From positions 1 to 50,336 of the forward strand of contig CADCVD010000025.1 in NCBI GenBank assembly GCA_902806055.1: a stretch of 50,336 bases of DNA, given 5' to 3'. The notes below the pieces were generated by a model, which saw nothing but the letters and a program-made list of their open reading frames with translations, did not search any database and was not told the origin of the DNA. The stretch is from an uncultured Rubrobacteraceae bacterium (GTDB lineage: Bacteria > Actinomycetota > Rubrobacteria > Rubrobacterales > Rubrobacteraceae). This document shows positions 1-7,998 of the stretch, piece after piece. The translations under genes and the position numbers were made by a program. Every line of letters starts with the position of its first letter. The first letter of the stretch is position 1.

Positions 1-627
1 TCTGGTAGCGAGACGGTGACTAAGACCGACCCGACCTCTGGTAGCGAGACGGCGACTAAGACCGACCCGACCTCTGGTAGCGAGACGGCGACTAAGACCG
101 ACCCGACCTCTGGTAGCGAGACGGCGACTAAGACCGACCCGACCTCTGGTAGTGAGACGGCGACTAAGACCGACCCGACCTCCGGTAGCGAGACGGCGAC
201 TAAGACCGTCCCGACCTCCGGTGACGAGGCGGCGAAGAAGACTACCTCGGCCCCTCCCGCATCGGCTAGCGGCAGCGCGATCATCCAAGAGGCGCTCACC
301 TACATGGGCACGCCCTACATCTTCGAGGGGCCCTGTGAGCGCAACGTCGCGGTGGACTGCTCCTGCTTCACGATGCTGGTCTTCGCGAAGTTCGGTATCG
401 TGCTCCAGGATGATCCAGCAAGTCAGTACGGCGCGGGCACCAAGGTCGAGGGAGCGCCTCAGGCCGGTGACCTGGTCTTCTGGGCCGAGGGTGGTGCCGG
501 CATAACCCACGTCGGTATAGCCACCGGCAACGGAACCACCATCCACGCCTCGGCCTACGCGGGCTTCGTAACCGAGACCCCTATAGACGCCATACCAGGC
601 TATGTGGGCGCGGTAAGGGTAATCTAG
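1..627 (+). CDS. NlpC/P60 cell-wall hydrolase, 5' partial
   Basis: C-terminal part of a secreted peptidoglycan endopeptidase of the NlpC/P60 family. The frame is open from the first base of the window, so the true start and presumably the signal peptide lie upstream; the GTG at 16 falls inside the repeat and is not a believable start. The visible N-terminal part is five and a half copies of a 12-residue Thr/Ser/Asp-rich unit (TKTDPTSGSETA), probably a wall-spanning linker. The catalytic domain covers the last ~115 residues, with the nucleophile cysteine in VDCSCF (the usual DCSGF has Gly where this has Cys), the His in THVGIATG and the HAS motif. A strong terminator follows 26 bases after the stop. 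Substrate (D-Glu to diamino-acid bond) is family knowledge, not seen here. Confidence 0.85.
   Translation, partial: SGSETVTKTDPTSGSETATKTDPTSGSETATKTDPTSGSETATKTDPTSGSETATKTDPTSGSETATKTVPTSGDEAAKKTTSAPPASASGSAIIQEALTYMGTPYIFEGPCERNVAVDCSCFTMLVFAKFGIVLQDDPASQYGAGTKVEGAPQAGDLVFWAEGGAGITHVGIATGNGTTIHASAYAGFVTETPIDAIPGYVGAVRVI
19..234 (+). repeat. 36-bp in-frame tandem repeat
   Basis: Six consecutive 36-base units (19-54, 55-90, 91-126, 127-162, 163-198, 199-234) encode the 12-residue linker unit. The first five are nearly identical at the DNA level and the sixth has diverged (TVPTSGDEAA). The array continues upstream past the window edge. Near identity at silent positions suggests recent expansion by slippage or recombination. 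Confidence 0.95.
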
Positions 628-652
628 AGCGGCGGCACAAGAACCGCTGTGG

Positions 653-690
653 GAGGGGAGGTGCCGGGTGGCGCCTCCCCTCTTTCGTTT
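653..690 (+). terminator. Rho-independent terminator of the first NlpC/P60 gene
   Basis: A 13-bp stem (653-665 with 670-682, one G-T pair) closes a four-base GGGT loop and is followed by TTTCGTTT. It sits 26 bases after the stop at 627 and just upstream of the next promoter/leader element. Confidence 0.85.
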
Positions 691-711
691 GATCCGCAGT
701 AGACCAAGCCG

Positions 712-1938
712 ATGGTACAATCCATGCGTATTCTGTGGCGCCGGGTGGGGCGCCCTCGCCGCTCTCTGTGGGCGTCGAGCACTCCGGAGGTAAGGAGGAT
801 CGAGGCCGAGCGGGAGCGTCAGACTGCCGCCGCCGTCGAAGAGGCCCGGAGCCTCCTCGCCGCGCAGGCCGAGCAGGTCGCTACTGAGTCGGATTCGGAT
901 CTGGCCGCCGAACAGGCCAGGGTTGCCGCAGAGCAGATTGATGCGGAGAAGAGTGCTGCTGAGCAGCTTGAGGCTCAGCAGGCTGCCGAGGAAGACGCTG
1001 CTAAGCAGGCCCTAGCGGCCGAGCAGGCCAGGGAGACGCTGGAGCAAGCCCAGACCGAGCAGGAGCAAGAAGAGGCTAAGGCTGCAGCGGAAGAGGCTCA
1101 GGCGGCAGCGGCGGAGACCGAGCAGAAGGCCAGGGAAGAGGCTAGCCTGGCGGCGGAGGCCGAGCAGGCCAAGGAGGAGGCGATACGGGCAGCAGCGGAC
1201 GAGCAGGCCACGCTTATCGCGGAGCAGACGAAGGCTGAGCAGAGGGCTAAGGAAGACGCCGCGAAGCGGGCCATAGCAGCCGAGAATGCCAAGGAAGCAG
1301 CGGAGGCGGCCGAGACTGAGCAGGAGCGGCAGCAGGCTCAGGCTGAGGCGCAAAAGGCCGAGGCTGAGGCCAGAGAGCAGGCGAAGAAGGCAGCAGAGGC
1401 CGAGCAGGCTAAGCAGGCCGCGCAGAAGGCCCTGGCCGCCGAAGAGCAGAAGAATGCTGCCCAAGGCGCAGGCCCCCAGCCAGTCGCTCCGGTCCCCGGT
1501 GCTGAGAACCAACCTACCCCCCCGGCCCCTGGCTCCACACAGGCCCAGCCGAATCCCACCCAGCCTGCTGCTGCAGCGCCTGCTGCCGCCCCGGGAGGCG
1601 GTGGAGCGGATGTCGTCGCCGAGGGGCGGAAGGCGATGGGAGTGCCCTACGTGCTAGGCGGGAACGACCTCAGTGGCATGGACTGCACAGGCTTCACCAT
1701 GTGGGCCTACCGGGGGATCATGGCCCTGCCGGACTCCATAGAGGGGCAGGCTGCCTCGGGACCTGTAGTCTCTGGTCCTCCCCAGGCTGGCGACATCCTG
1801 ATCTGGCCTGGGTATCATGTCGCTATGGCCACAGGCCCCGACACGATGGCTCACGCCTCGAATTATCATGGGCAGGTTGTGGAAGTGCCGATCAGCGACA
1901 TGCAGCCCTACGCATACGCGGTGAGGCCCGCGCGGTAA
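712..1938 (+). CDS. NlpC/P60 hydrolase with long coiled coil; start unclear
   Basis: A long Ala/Glu/Gln-rich coiled coil (about residues 35-255), a Pro/Ala-rich linker (about 258-300) and a C-terminal NlpC/P60 domain with the catalytic cysteine in MDCTGF, the His in YHVAMATG and HAS. It is built like RipA-type cell-separation hydrolases. The start is a problem: the ATGs at 712 and 724 lie in or before the -10/leader element, and the first ~28 residues are just the leader read as protein. After the leader's ribosome binding site (TAAGGAGG, 791-798) no ATG, GTG or TTG is in frame; the position matching the GTG of the downstream SPFH gene is GCC (805). No signal peptide is visible. Either a deletion removed the true start and signal peptide, or initiation is unusual. 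A terminator follows at 1980. Confidence 0.75.
   Translation: MVQSMRILWRRVGRPRRSLWASSTPEVRRIEAERERQTAAAVEEARSLLAAQAEQVATESDSDLAAEQARVAAEQIDAEKSAAEQLEAQQAAEEDAAKQALAAEQARETLEQAQTEQEQEEAKAAAEEAQAAAAETEQKAREEASLAAEAEQAKEEAIRAAADEQATLIAEQTKAEQRAKEDAAKRAIAAENAKEAAEAAETEQERQQAQAEAQKAEAEAREQAKKAAEAEQAKQAAQKALAAEEQKNAAQGAGPQPVAPVPGAENQPTPPAPGSTQAQPNPTQPAAAAPAAAPGGGGADVVAEGRKAMGVPYVLGGNDLSGMDCTGFTMWAYRGIMALPDSIEGQAASGPVVSGPPQAGDILIWPGYHVAMATGPDTMAHASNYHGQVVEVPISDMQPYAYAVRPAR
716..798 (+). promoter_or_regulatory. Promoter and structured leader, copy 1
   Basis: Begins with GGTACAAT (a -10-like TACAAT at 716-721) and continues through a hairpin around GGCGCC...GGCGCC (737-752), a second hairpin CTCG...CGAG (about 755-779), a short CTCCGGAG palindrome and a TAAGGAGG ribosome binding site at 791-798. 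Over about 65 bases it is nearly identical to 2059-2118 in front of the SPFH gene. I do not recognise it as a known riboswitch class. Confidence 0.65.
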
Positions 1939-1979
1939 GGTTGCCTAAGAGCTTCTAGCAAGCCAGGTACAGTATTAAA

Positions 1980-2008
1980 GAGGGGGGGCCTCGATCGAGG
2001 CCCCCCTC
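1980..2008 (+). terminator. Terminator-like hairpin after the second NlpC/P60 gene
   Basis: GAGGGGGG...CCCCCCTC arms flank a CCTCGATCGAGG core, giving a long GC-rich hairpin 42 bases after the stop. The U-tract is poor (TCTCCGTTG), so it may work as a terminator or as an RNA-stabilising hairpin. Confidence 0.6.
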
Positions 2009-2037
2009 TCCGTTGCTCGGACGACGGCGTCCTGAGG

Positions 2038-2118
2038 TACAATTTTTGTATCTTGCTGTGGCGCCGGGAAAGGCGCTCTCGCCGCTCTATGGGCGTCGAG
2101 CACTCTGGAGTAAGGAGC
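2038..2118 (+). promoter_or_regulatory. Promoter and structured leader, copy 2
   Basis: TACAAT at 2038-2043 with a possible TTGCTC -35 at 2013-2018 (19-base spacer). The leader then repeats copy 1: GCGCC/GGCGC hairpin, CTCG/CGAG hairpin with an internal CCGC/GGCG pairing, a CACTCTGGAG segment and TAAGGAG at 2111-2117. Here the ribosome binding site is followed seven bases later by the GTG start at 2125. Confidence 0.65.
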
Positions 2119-2124
2119 TAAAAG

Positions 2125-3024
2125 GTGGGCATAGGGCTGTTACAGGTGGCGGGTTTCGGGTTCGTAATAGTCGCTTTCGCGGCGCTTCTGTTCGTGATCT
2201 TTTTGGTAGGTAGTGCGGTACGCATCGTCAATGAGTACGAGCGCGGCGTCATCTTCTCGTTGGGGCGGATCAAGGGGGCGAAAGGGCCGGGGCTATTCTT
2301 TCTAGTCCCCATACGCGACAAGATGGTAAAGGTGGACTTGAGGACTGTCACCATGGACGTGCCGCCGCAGGACGTCATCACGCGCGACAATGTCCCGGCT
2401 CGCGTCAACGCAGTGGTTTACTTCCGGGTTATAGACCCGAACAAATCGGTCATCGAGGTCGAAAACTACGTGTTGGCGACGAGCCAAATCTCTCAGACTA
2501 CCTTGCGTAGCGTGCTCGGTCAGAAGGACCTTGACGATCTGCTTACCAACCGAGAGCAGATAAACGATGAGCTCCAGACGATAATAGACGAGCAGACCGA
2601 CCCCTGGGGCATAAAGGTCAGCGTCGTTGAGGTCAAAGACGTCGAGATACCGCAGCAGATGCAGCGTGCAATGGCTCGCCAGGCTGAGAGCGAGCGTGAG
2701 CGACGTGCCAAAATTATCGCCGCCGAGGGTGAATACCAGGCCTCCGAGCGCCTTCGGCAGGCCGCTGACAGGCTCGAGAGCCCCACTGCCCTCCAACTCA
2801 GGCTCTTTCAGACCCTGGGCGAAATTTCCTCGGAGAACAACTCCACCGTAATCATCCCGATCCCGATGGACCTCTTTACGCCTTACCTAAGCGGCGCTCA
2901 GAACGGCACCGTGAGCGATGGTTCTTCTCAGAAGTCTCAGGAGGAGCGTCGCAGAGAAGAAGAGGCCGAACGTCGCTACCAAGAGGCGGTTCAGAACCGG
3001 CCAACCGAAGAGAACTCCCTCTAA
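2125..3024 (+). CDS. SPFH/Band 7 (slipin/stomatin-like) membrane protein
   Basis: A 299-residue SPFH-domain protein. One N-terminal membrane helix (about residues 8-32) is followed by the family hallmark [15 protein letters not shown] and GPGLFFLVP, then a coiled-coil tail rich in Arg/Glu (about 190-235) and a charged C-terminus. Such proteins form large oligomeric rings on the membrane and organise lipid domains or partner proteases; no NfeD-type partner is adjacent here. The GTG start is chosen because TAAGGAG lies seven bases upstream and the hydrophobic helix follows directly. Expression is probably controlled by the leader shared with the NlpC/P60 gene upstream. Confidence 0.9.
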   Translation: MGIGLLQVAGFGFVIVAFAALLFVIFLVGSAVRIVNEYERGVIFSLGRIKGAKGPGLFFLVPIRDKMVKVDLRTVTMDVPPQDVITRDNVPARVNAVVYFRVIDPNKSVIEVENYVLATSQISQTTLRSVLGQKDLDDLLTNREQINDELQTIIDEQTDPWGIKVSVVEVKDVEIPQQMQRAMARQAESERERRAKIIAAEGEYQASERLRQAADRLESPTALQLRLFQTLGEISSENNSTVIIPIPMDLFTPYLSGAQNGTVSDGSSQKSQEERRREEEAERRYQEAVQNRPTEENSL

Positions 3025-3168
3025 AAACACCCAAGCAAGACCTTATATCCACCGCCACGGGTTAAACCTTCCGGCCACTGGGTAGAGATGTGCGCGGTAG
3101 CACAGGGATGGGTAGCGCGGTCGACGCCTGCAAAGCACGTCGCGTAGGCTCCCTGAAGGGTAAACGAT

Positions 3169-3606
3169 ATGATTAGCGAAACTATGGAGAATAGCGAAAA
3201 CACAGGGCTTGAGCCCCCAGATCCTATAGTACTAGAGTTGCCGAGCAGCTCAGGGTACATACTGCTCGCTCGGCTGGTCGTCTCCTGCGTTGGCCGTCTT
3301 GCAGGCTTCGAGCCCGAAGACGTCTATGACCTGAAGCTGGCCGTTACCGAGGCTGCGACCAACGTTATCCGGCACGCGTCGGTAGAGAGATTCCAGGTCG
3401 AATACAGGGTGCTCTCACGAGCTGTCGAGGTCATCGTCGTGGACAGGGGCGGCGGGTTTGATGTGGGAAGCCTTAAAGGCAGACCCGGAGAGCACGGAGG
3501 TTTTGGTCTCACGGTGATAAGGAGCCTCGTCGACGAGGTGGCTGTGGATTCGACAGCAGAAGGTGGTACACGCCTCAGAATGATACGGCGCGCGACCTCC
3601 TCCTAA
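3169..3606 (+). CDS. RsbW-like anti-sigma factor / HATPase serine kinase
   Basis: A 145-residue single-domain GHKL ATPase like RsbW/SpoIIAB. The N box is AVTEAATNVIRH (E61, N65), the G1 box DRGGGFD (92-98) and the G2 box GFGLTVIRSL (111-120). Such kinases bind a sigma factor and phosphorylate an STAS antagonist in partner-switching stress control. No sigma factor or STAS gene is beside it, so its partner is elsewhere. It stands alone, with 144 bases before and 126 after it, upstream of the trehalose genes. Exact specificity cannot be read from the sequence. Confidence 0.85.
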   Translation: MISETMENSENTGLEPPDPIVLELPSSSGYILLARLVVSCVGRLAGFEPEDVYDLKLAVTEAATNVIRHASVERFQVEYRVLSRAVEVIVVDRGGGFDVGSLKGRPGEHGGFGLTVIRSLVDEVAVDSTAEGGTRLRMIRRATSS

Positions 3607-3657
3607 CCACTTTCCCAAATTAAATAACCCAACCTGCTGGAAATGCCCGTGTACGGG

Positions 3658-3685
3658 TTGCGCTGCTCTCATACAACAATATACT
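3658..3685 (+). promoter_or_regulatory. Predicted sigma-70-type promoter for treT
   Basis: TTGCGC (3658-3663) and TATACT (3680-3685) are separated by 16 bases, about 48 bases before the treT start, in an AT-richer stretch. Prediction by eye only. Confidence 0.4.
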
Positions 3686-3732
3686 GTTGCCCGTAATTGG
3701 TTAGGAGCACCCAGCACTGATCGGGGAGGGTC

Positions 3733-4983
3733 TTGCTACAGCGGGTAAACGCGGGGAACAAGTCCTTAGCTGACTATCGTAGTATCGTCCGGCGGGATTT
3801 ATATGAAGAGTTGCGGGATCTCTCGGAACGTCTGAAAGGCGCGCGGGTACTGCACATCAACGCGACGAGCTTCGGCGGAGGCGTCGCCGAGATACTTTAC
3901 ACTCTGGTGCCGCTCATGCGAGACGTGGGGCTGGATTGTGAGTGGGGCGTCATGTTCGGGGCGGAGTCGTTCTTCAACGTCACCAAGGACTTCCACAACG
4001 CCCTGCAAGGCGCCCCGTATGAGTTGAGTATCGAGAGCCGGGCGATCTACGAAGAGTACAACCGCCAGTCGGCGGCGGCGCTCGCAGAGGCCGGGGAAGA
4101 GTGGGACATAGTCTTTGTCCACGATCCGCAGCCGGCCCTCCTCAAGCACTTCTCCGGCGGCCTCTCGGAGAAGACCAAGTGGATCTGGCGCTGCCATATA
4201 GACACCTCGTCCCCCAATCAGGACGTCCTCGACTACCTCTCGCCGTACATCCAGGACTATGACGCCCAGATCTACACGATGAAGGAGTACACCCCGCCGG
4301 ACGTGGACCTCCCTGGCCTCGTTGTCATACCGCCCGCCATAGACCCGCTTAGCCCCAAGAACATGGCGCTCTCTGCCGACGACGCGCGCTTCATTACGAA
4401 CCAGTTCGGCGTGGACGCTGAGAGGCCGTTCCTGTTGCAGGTCTCGCGCTTCGACCCGTGGAAGGACCCTCTCGGCGTTATAGACGCCTACCGTATGGTG
4501 AAGGAGGAGGTTCCCGAGATACAGCTCGTGCTCATCGGCTCGATGGCGCACGACGACCCTGAAGGCTGGGACTACTGGTACAAGACCGTCAACTACGCAT
4601 CGGGTGACCGGGACATCTTCCTATTCTCCAACCTGACCAACGTCGGCGCCATCGAGGTCAACGCCTTCCAGTCCGTAGCTGACGTAGTGATCCAGAAATC
4701 TATCAGGGAGGGCTTCGGGCTCGTGGTGACCGAGGCGCTTTGGAAGGCGCGCCCCTTAGTCGCGGGCAGGGCCGGCGGCATCCCGATGCAGGTCGAGGGA
4801 GGGGGCGGCATCCTCGTCAGCAACGTCCCCGAGACCGCCGCAGCCTGCACCAAGCTTCTCAAGGACCCGGACTTCGCCCGCCAGATGGGACGGCGCGGCA
4901 AGGAGCACGTCCGGGAACACTATCTCACCCCGCGCCTCCTGCGCGATGACCTCAAGCTCTTCGCCAAACTGCTGGGCGTCTAA
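3733..4983 (+). CDS. treT: Trehalose synthase TreT (GT4 glycosyltransferase)
   Basis: A 416-residue GT-B glycosyltransferase matching TreT, which joins a nucleotide-activated glucose (ADP- or GDP-glucose) and free glucose to make trehalose in one reversible step. Visible features: N-terminal INATSFGGGVAEIL sugar-acceptor region, LLQVSRFDPWKDP in the second Rossmann domain, and the GT4 donor-site motif EGFGLVVTEAL starting near residue 326. The TTG start fits because TreT proteins begin with MLQRV-like residues and GGGGAGGG lies immediately upstream, though the spacing is short. otsA begins 27 bases after the stop, so the two are probably co-transcribed, giving this organism two routes to trehalose. 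Confidence 0.92.
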   Translation: MLQRVNAGNKSLADYRSIVRRDLYEELRDLSERLKGARVLHINATSFGGGVAEILYTLVPLMRDVGLDCEWGVMFGAESFFNVTKDFHNALQGAPYELSIESRAIYEEYNRQSAAALAEAGEEWDIVFVHDPQPALLKHFSGGLSEKTKWIWRCHIDTSSPNQDVLDYLSPYIQDYDAQIYTMKEYTPPDVDLPGLVVIPPAIDPLSPKNMALSADDARFITNQFGVDAERPFLLQVSRFDPWKDPLGVIDAYRMVKEEVPEIQLVLIGSMAHDDPEGWDYWYKTVNYASGDRDIFLFSNLTNVGAIEVNAFQSVADVVIQKSIREGFGLVVTEALWKARPLVAGRAGGIPMQVEGGGGILVSNVPETAAACTKLLKDPDFARQMGRRGKEHVREHYLTPRLLRDDLKLFAKLLGV

Positions 4984-5010
4984 GAGACCACTCCGCAAAG
5001 GAGCGCGCGT

Positions 5011-6507
5011 ATGGCCGAGCGAGACAGCAACCCGGACGCGAGGCTCGTAATCGTCTCGAACCGAGGGCCGGTTACCTTCTCCCGAAGCGACTCCGGCGAG
5101 CGGGAACACTCCCGTGGGGCCGGAGGGCTCGTCACCGCGCTAAACGCTCTCTCTAGAGAGAGAAGCGAGGCCGTCTGGATCGCCTCCGCCCAGAGCGACG
5201 AGGACGCCAGCGTCGCCGAGGAGACCTCCGAGACCGGCGAGCCTCAAGAGGTCGAAGGCCTGAGAATTCTGCTCGTCGAGCACGAGACCGAGGCCTATGA
5301 ACTTATGTACAACCATCTCGCCAACCCCCTGCTCTGGCTCGTCCAGCATGGTCTCTACGACCTGCCGTACTCCCCGGAGCTTGGCGACGAGACCAGGAGG
5401 GCCTGGGAAGAGGGCTATCTCCCCGTCAACGAGAACTTCGCCCGCGCTGTAGCGCGCCTCCTCGAAAACTCTCCCGAAGGCGGGGAGCCTATCGTGCTCG
5501 TCCATGATTACCAGCTCTACATGGTCCCGCATTTCCTCAGAGAGCGTCTGGGAAGGGACGCCTTCGTCTCCCTCTTCGTCCACATTCCCTGGCCCGAGCC
5601 CGAAGGCTGGCGCGTACTCCCCGGATATATCCGGGAGGGCATCCTGGAGAGCCTCTTAGAGGCCAACGTCGTAGCTTTCCACACCAAAGGGTACGTCCGC
5701 AGCTTCATCCGTACCGTTCGCGAGACGCTCGGGGTCGAGGTAGACGAGGAAGAGGGCGTGATAGCCTACGAGGGCCGCGAGGTGTGGGTGCGTCCGTACC
5801 CGATCTCCATAGACCCGAACGAGTTCGAGGAGTTAGCCGGAAGCGAAGAGGTCCTGGAGCAGGAGGAGACCGTAAAGAACCTCCCTGGCAGGCTACTACT
5901 CCGGGTGGATCGGATGGACCTCTCCAAGAACATCGTCCGGGGCTTTCACGCCTACGACCGGATGCTGGAGCAACACCCCGAGATGAAGGGAGAAGTTACC
6001 TTCCTTGCCCGCCTCCAGCCCTCTCGCGGCGACATCCCCGAGTACGCACGGTATGCCGAGGCCATCAAAGAGACCGTTCAGGGAGTCAACCAGAAACACG
6101 CCAAGGAGTCCTGGGAGCCCATCGTGCTCTCGATGGAGGACGACTTCATGCTCTCCGTCGCCGCCTACAAGAACTACGACGTCCTGCTCGTAAACGCCGT
6201 CCGCGACGGCATGAACCTCATCGCAAAAGAGGCCGTAGTAGCTAACGGAAAGAACGGTGTCCTGATCCTCTCCGAGAACGCCGGCGCCCACGAGGAACTG
6301 GGCGAGAACGCCCTGACCGTAAACCCCTTCGACATAGACGAGCAGGCCAAAGCCCTCTACGAAGCCCTCACTATGCCCGACGACGAACGCGCGCGTCGTT
6401 TCGAGGCGCTGAGACGGACTATTCAAGCAAACACCATAGAGGAGTGGGCGGAGGCGCAGCTAGAGGACATAGCTGCGTACCGGGAGCGATACGGGAAAGG
6501 AAGATGA
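5011..6507 (+). CDS. otsA: Trehalose-6-phosphate synthase OtsA (GT20)
   Basis: A 498-residue GT20 enzyme that transfers glucose from a nucleotide sugar to glucose-6-phosphate. Signature pieces are VSNRGPVTF and GAGGLVTAL at the N-terminus, LFVHIPWPEPEGWRVLP in the middle, RMDLSKNIVRGFHAYDRML at the start of the donor domain, and RDGMNLIAKEAVV near residue 397. The ATG follows AAAGGAG. The product is the substrate of the otsB phosphatase encoded convergently at 7002-7793. The stop overlaps the ATG of the next small membrane protein gene (ATGA), implying translational coupling. Confidence 0.95.
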   Translation: MAERDSNPDARLVIVSNRGPVTFSRSDSGEREHSRGAGGLVTALNALSRERSEAVWIASAQSDEDASVAEETSETGEPQEVEGLRILLVEHETEAYELMYNHLANPLLWLVQHGLYDLPYSPELGDETRRAWEEGYLPVNENFARAVARLLENSPEGGEPIVLVHDYQLYMVPHFLRERLGRDAFVSLFVHIPWPEPEGWRVLPGYIREGILESLLEANVVAFHTKGYVRSFIRTVRETLGVEVDEEEGVIAYEGREVWVRPYPISIDPNEFEELAGSEEVLEQEETVKNLPGRLLLRVDRMDLSKNIVRGFHAYDRMLEQHPEMKGEVTFLARLQPSRGDIPEYARYAEAIKETVQGVNQKHAKESWEPIVLSMEDDFMLSVAAYKNYDVLLVNAVRDGMNLIAKEAVVANGKNGVLILSENAGAHEELGENALTVNPFDIDEQAKALYEALTMPDDERARRFEALRRTIQANTIEEWAEAQLEDIAAYRERYGKGR

Positions 6508-7019
6508 CCACCTCTGCACGGCTCGGCGCGAGCGACACGGGTGGAAACTTTGCCGTCTTTACGAGGCTCGTGGCCGTCTTCATTGGGCTGACGAACCTAG
6601 CAGTCTTGGCCGGACTGAATGGTGTCGACTCTGTCACTCTTCAAAGGGAGGACGTAGGGTTAAACGAGATCCTTCCGCCCGTGCTCGCCGGGCTCGTAAC
6701 CTCAGAGATAGTTCTCCGGAGGTTGAGGTCGGCAACTCTCGCAGAGAAGTTCTCCGACCGCTACGCTAACTCGGTGTTCGTAGTTTGCCTCGGCGGAACG
6801 TTGATAGGTTTTCTGCTCGGTGCCGCGCTCACTCTCAATAGGATGTTAGTTCCCGGACCGCCAGAGGTGCTGGAGCGGATGCTGGTGTCTTTGGCTCCCG
6901 GCTTGGTGGGCGCCGCTTTCGGTCTGGTGCTGGGGCTGGCCGGAGGGTTTGATCCTCGCTTTTCCCCTGGTCGCGATCCTCGGTCGCTTCAGGAACACGA
7001 GCTAGCTATCGTCGGTTAG
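6504..7019 (+). CDS. Small four-helix membrane protein, unknown function
   Basis: A 171-residue hydrophobic protein with about four membrane helices (residues 19-38, 54-70, 89-110, 126-147) and no motif I recognise. The ATG at 6504 is chosen because it overlaps the otsA stop (ATGA) and has GAAAGGAAG just before it; an in-frame ATG 60 bases earlier would start inside otsA. The coupling to otsA suggests a role linked to trehalose or osmotic stress, but this is inference only. Its last 18 bases overlap the end of the convergent otsB. Confidence 0.7.
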   Translation: MTTSARLGASDTGGNFAVFTRLVAVFIGLTNLAVLAGLNGVDSVTLQREDVGLNEILPPVLAGLVTSEIVLRRLRSATLAEKFSDRYANSVFVVCLGGTLIGFLLGAALTLNRMLVPGPPEVLERMLVSLAPGLVGAAFGLVLGLAGGFDPRFSPGRDPRSLQEHELAIVG

Positions 7020-7793
7020 CATCCGCAGAACCTCCTCTACACCTTCGACGCCATCCACTGCTACGTCAGCCTCGGAGACGATCTCCGGCGGCCCTTCGTC
7101 GCTCTTTACCCCGATTCGCAACGTCTCCCTGAGGACGCCCTCCTCGCGCAGCCTCTCAAGTTCTCTAAAGGCGTCGAGGTCTGTGGTGTCGTCACCGATG
7201 AAGAGCGCCTTCGTGGGCTCGTACTCCTCGACGATCTTGCGAACGGCGGTACCCTTGTCAGCCTTGATAGGAGGACGAGCCTCTGCTACGCCGCGTCCGA
7301 TAGTGACCCTGAGTCCCAGACGCTCTCCCTCACGCTCTACGAGCCTCTTACAGCGTTCGCCGATCTCGAGCGAGACGTTCCGGTAGTGGACGGAGACGGT
7401 GATCCCCTTCTCCTCGACGAAGGCGCCCAGTGGTTCCAGCTCGTCTCGCGCCCTTTGTTCCAACTCTTCGACCTTCTCCTTGTAGGGCGCGGCCTCGGGT
7501 ACCACCTCGACCTCGCCGTCACGCAGGACCTCGAACCCGTGGTTGCCGTAGTAAACGATCTCCTTCAGCCTCACGAGCCGAAACGCGTCCAGGGCCGCCC
7601 GTCCACTGATCCCGGCTACTACCCGGTAGGTCCCGCTCAAACGCCGTAAGAGCCTCTGTAGCTCGCCGGAGACCTCTGCTGCGTCCGGCGTCGGGACGAT
7701 AGGCGCGAGCGTTCCGTCTATGTCGGTCAGTATTGCGGCCGAGCCCGGGTTCCGGGCCCAGTCTCTGAGCTGCTCTAACGCCTTCTCGTCCAT
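7002..7793 (-). CDS. otsB: Trehalose-6-phosphate phosphatase OtsB
   Basis: A 263-residue HAD-superfamily phosphatase that dephosphorylates trehalose-6-phosphate. Motif I is TDIDGTL with catalytic aspartates D24 and D26; the acidic motif GDDTTDLDAF lies near residue 200. The middle GNHGFEVLRDGE segment belongs to the C2-type cap typical of OtsB. It faces the treT-otsA operon and overlaps the membrane gene between them by 18 bases, so synthase and phosphatase are transcribed from opposite strands and can be regulated separately. The 205 bases upstream hold no gene and presumably its promoter. Confidence 0.93.
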   Translation of the reverse strand: MDEKALEQLRDWARNPGSAAILTDIDGTLAPIVPTPDAAEVSGELQRLLRRLSGTYRVVAGISGRAALDAFRLVRLKEIVYYGNHGFEVLRDGEVEVVPEAAPYKEKVEELEQRARDELEPLGAFVEEKGITVSVHYRNVSLEIGERCKRLVEREGERLGLRVTIGRGVAEARPPIKADKGTAVRKIVEEYEPTKALFIGDDTTDLDAFRELERLREEGVLRETLRIGVKSDEGPPEIVSEADVAVDGVEGVEEVLRMLTDDS

Positions 7794-7998
7794 ATCAGCG
7801 TCTCATCTCTTCGATCCTGAGGCGCGAATCATCGCTCGTTCTCACGCTTTCTCGGATCGGCTTGTGTCGCTCAATCATAAACTCTTCCTGTAGGTTGGTG
7901 TGCTGTTAGAGGAAGCAGGGTGATGAATCTTCTCTTTCTCTCTCAGCCTGTGTGAAGCGTTGGCAATGGTAGCTTAAGAGGCGCATACTTTCCGGCTG

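Noticed and set aside
716-798. Leader as a known riboswitch (c-di-AMP, c-di-GMP, SAM, guanidine, fluoride, ZTP types considered)
   Set aside because: None of the conserved cores I know of these classes is present, so it is left unassigned.
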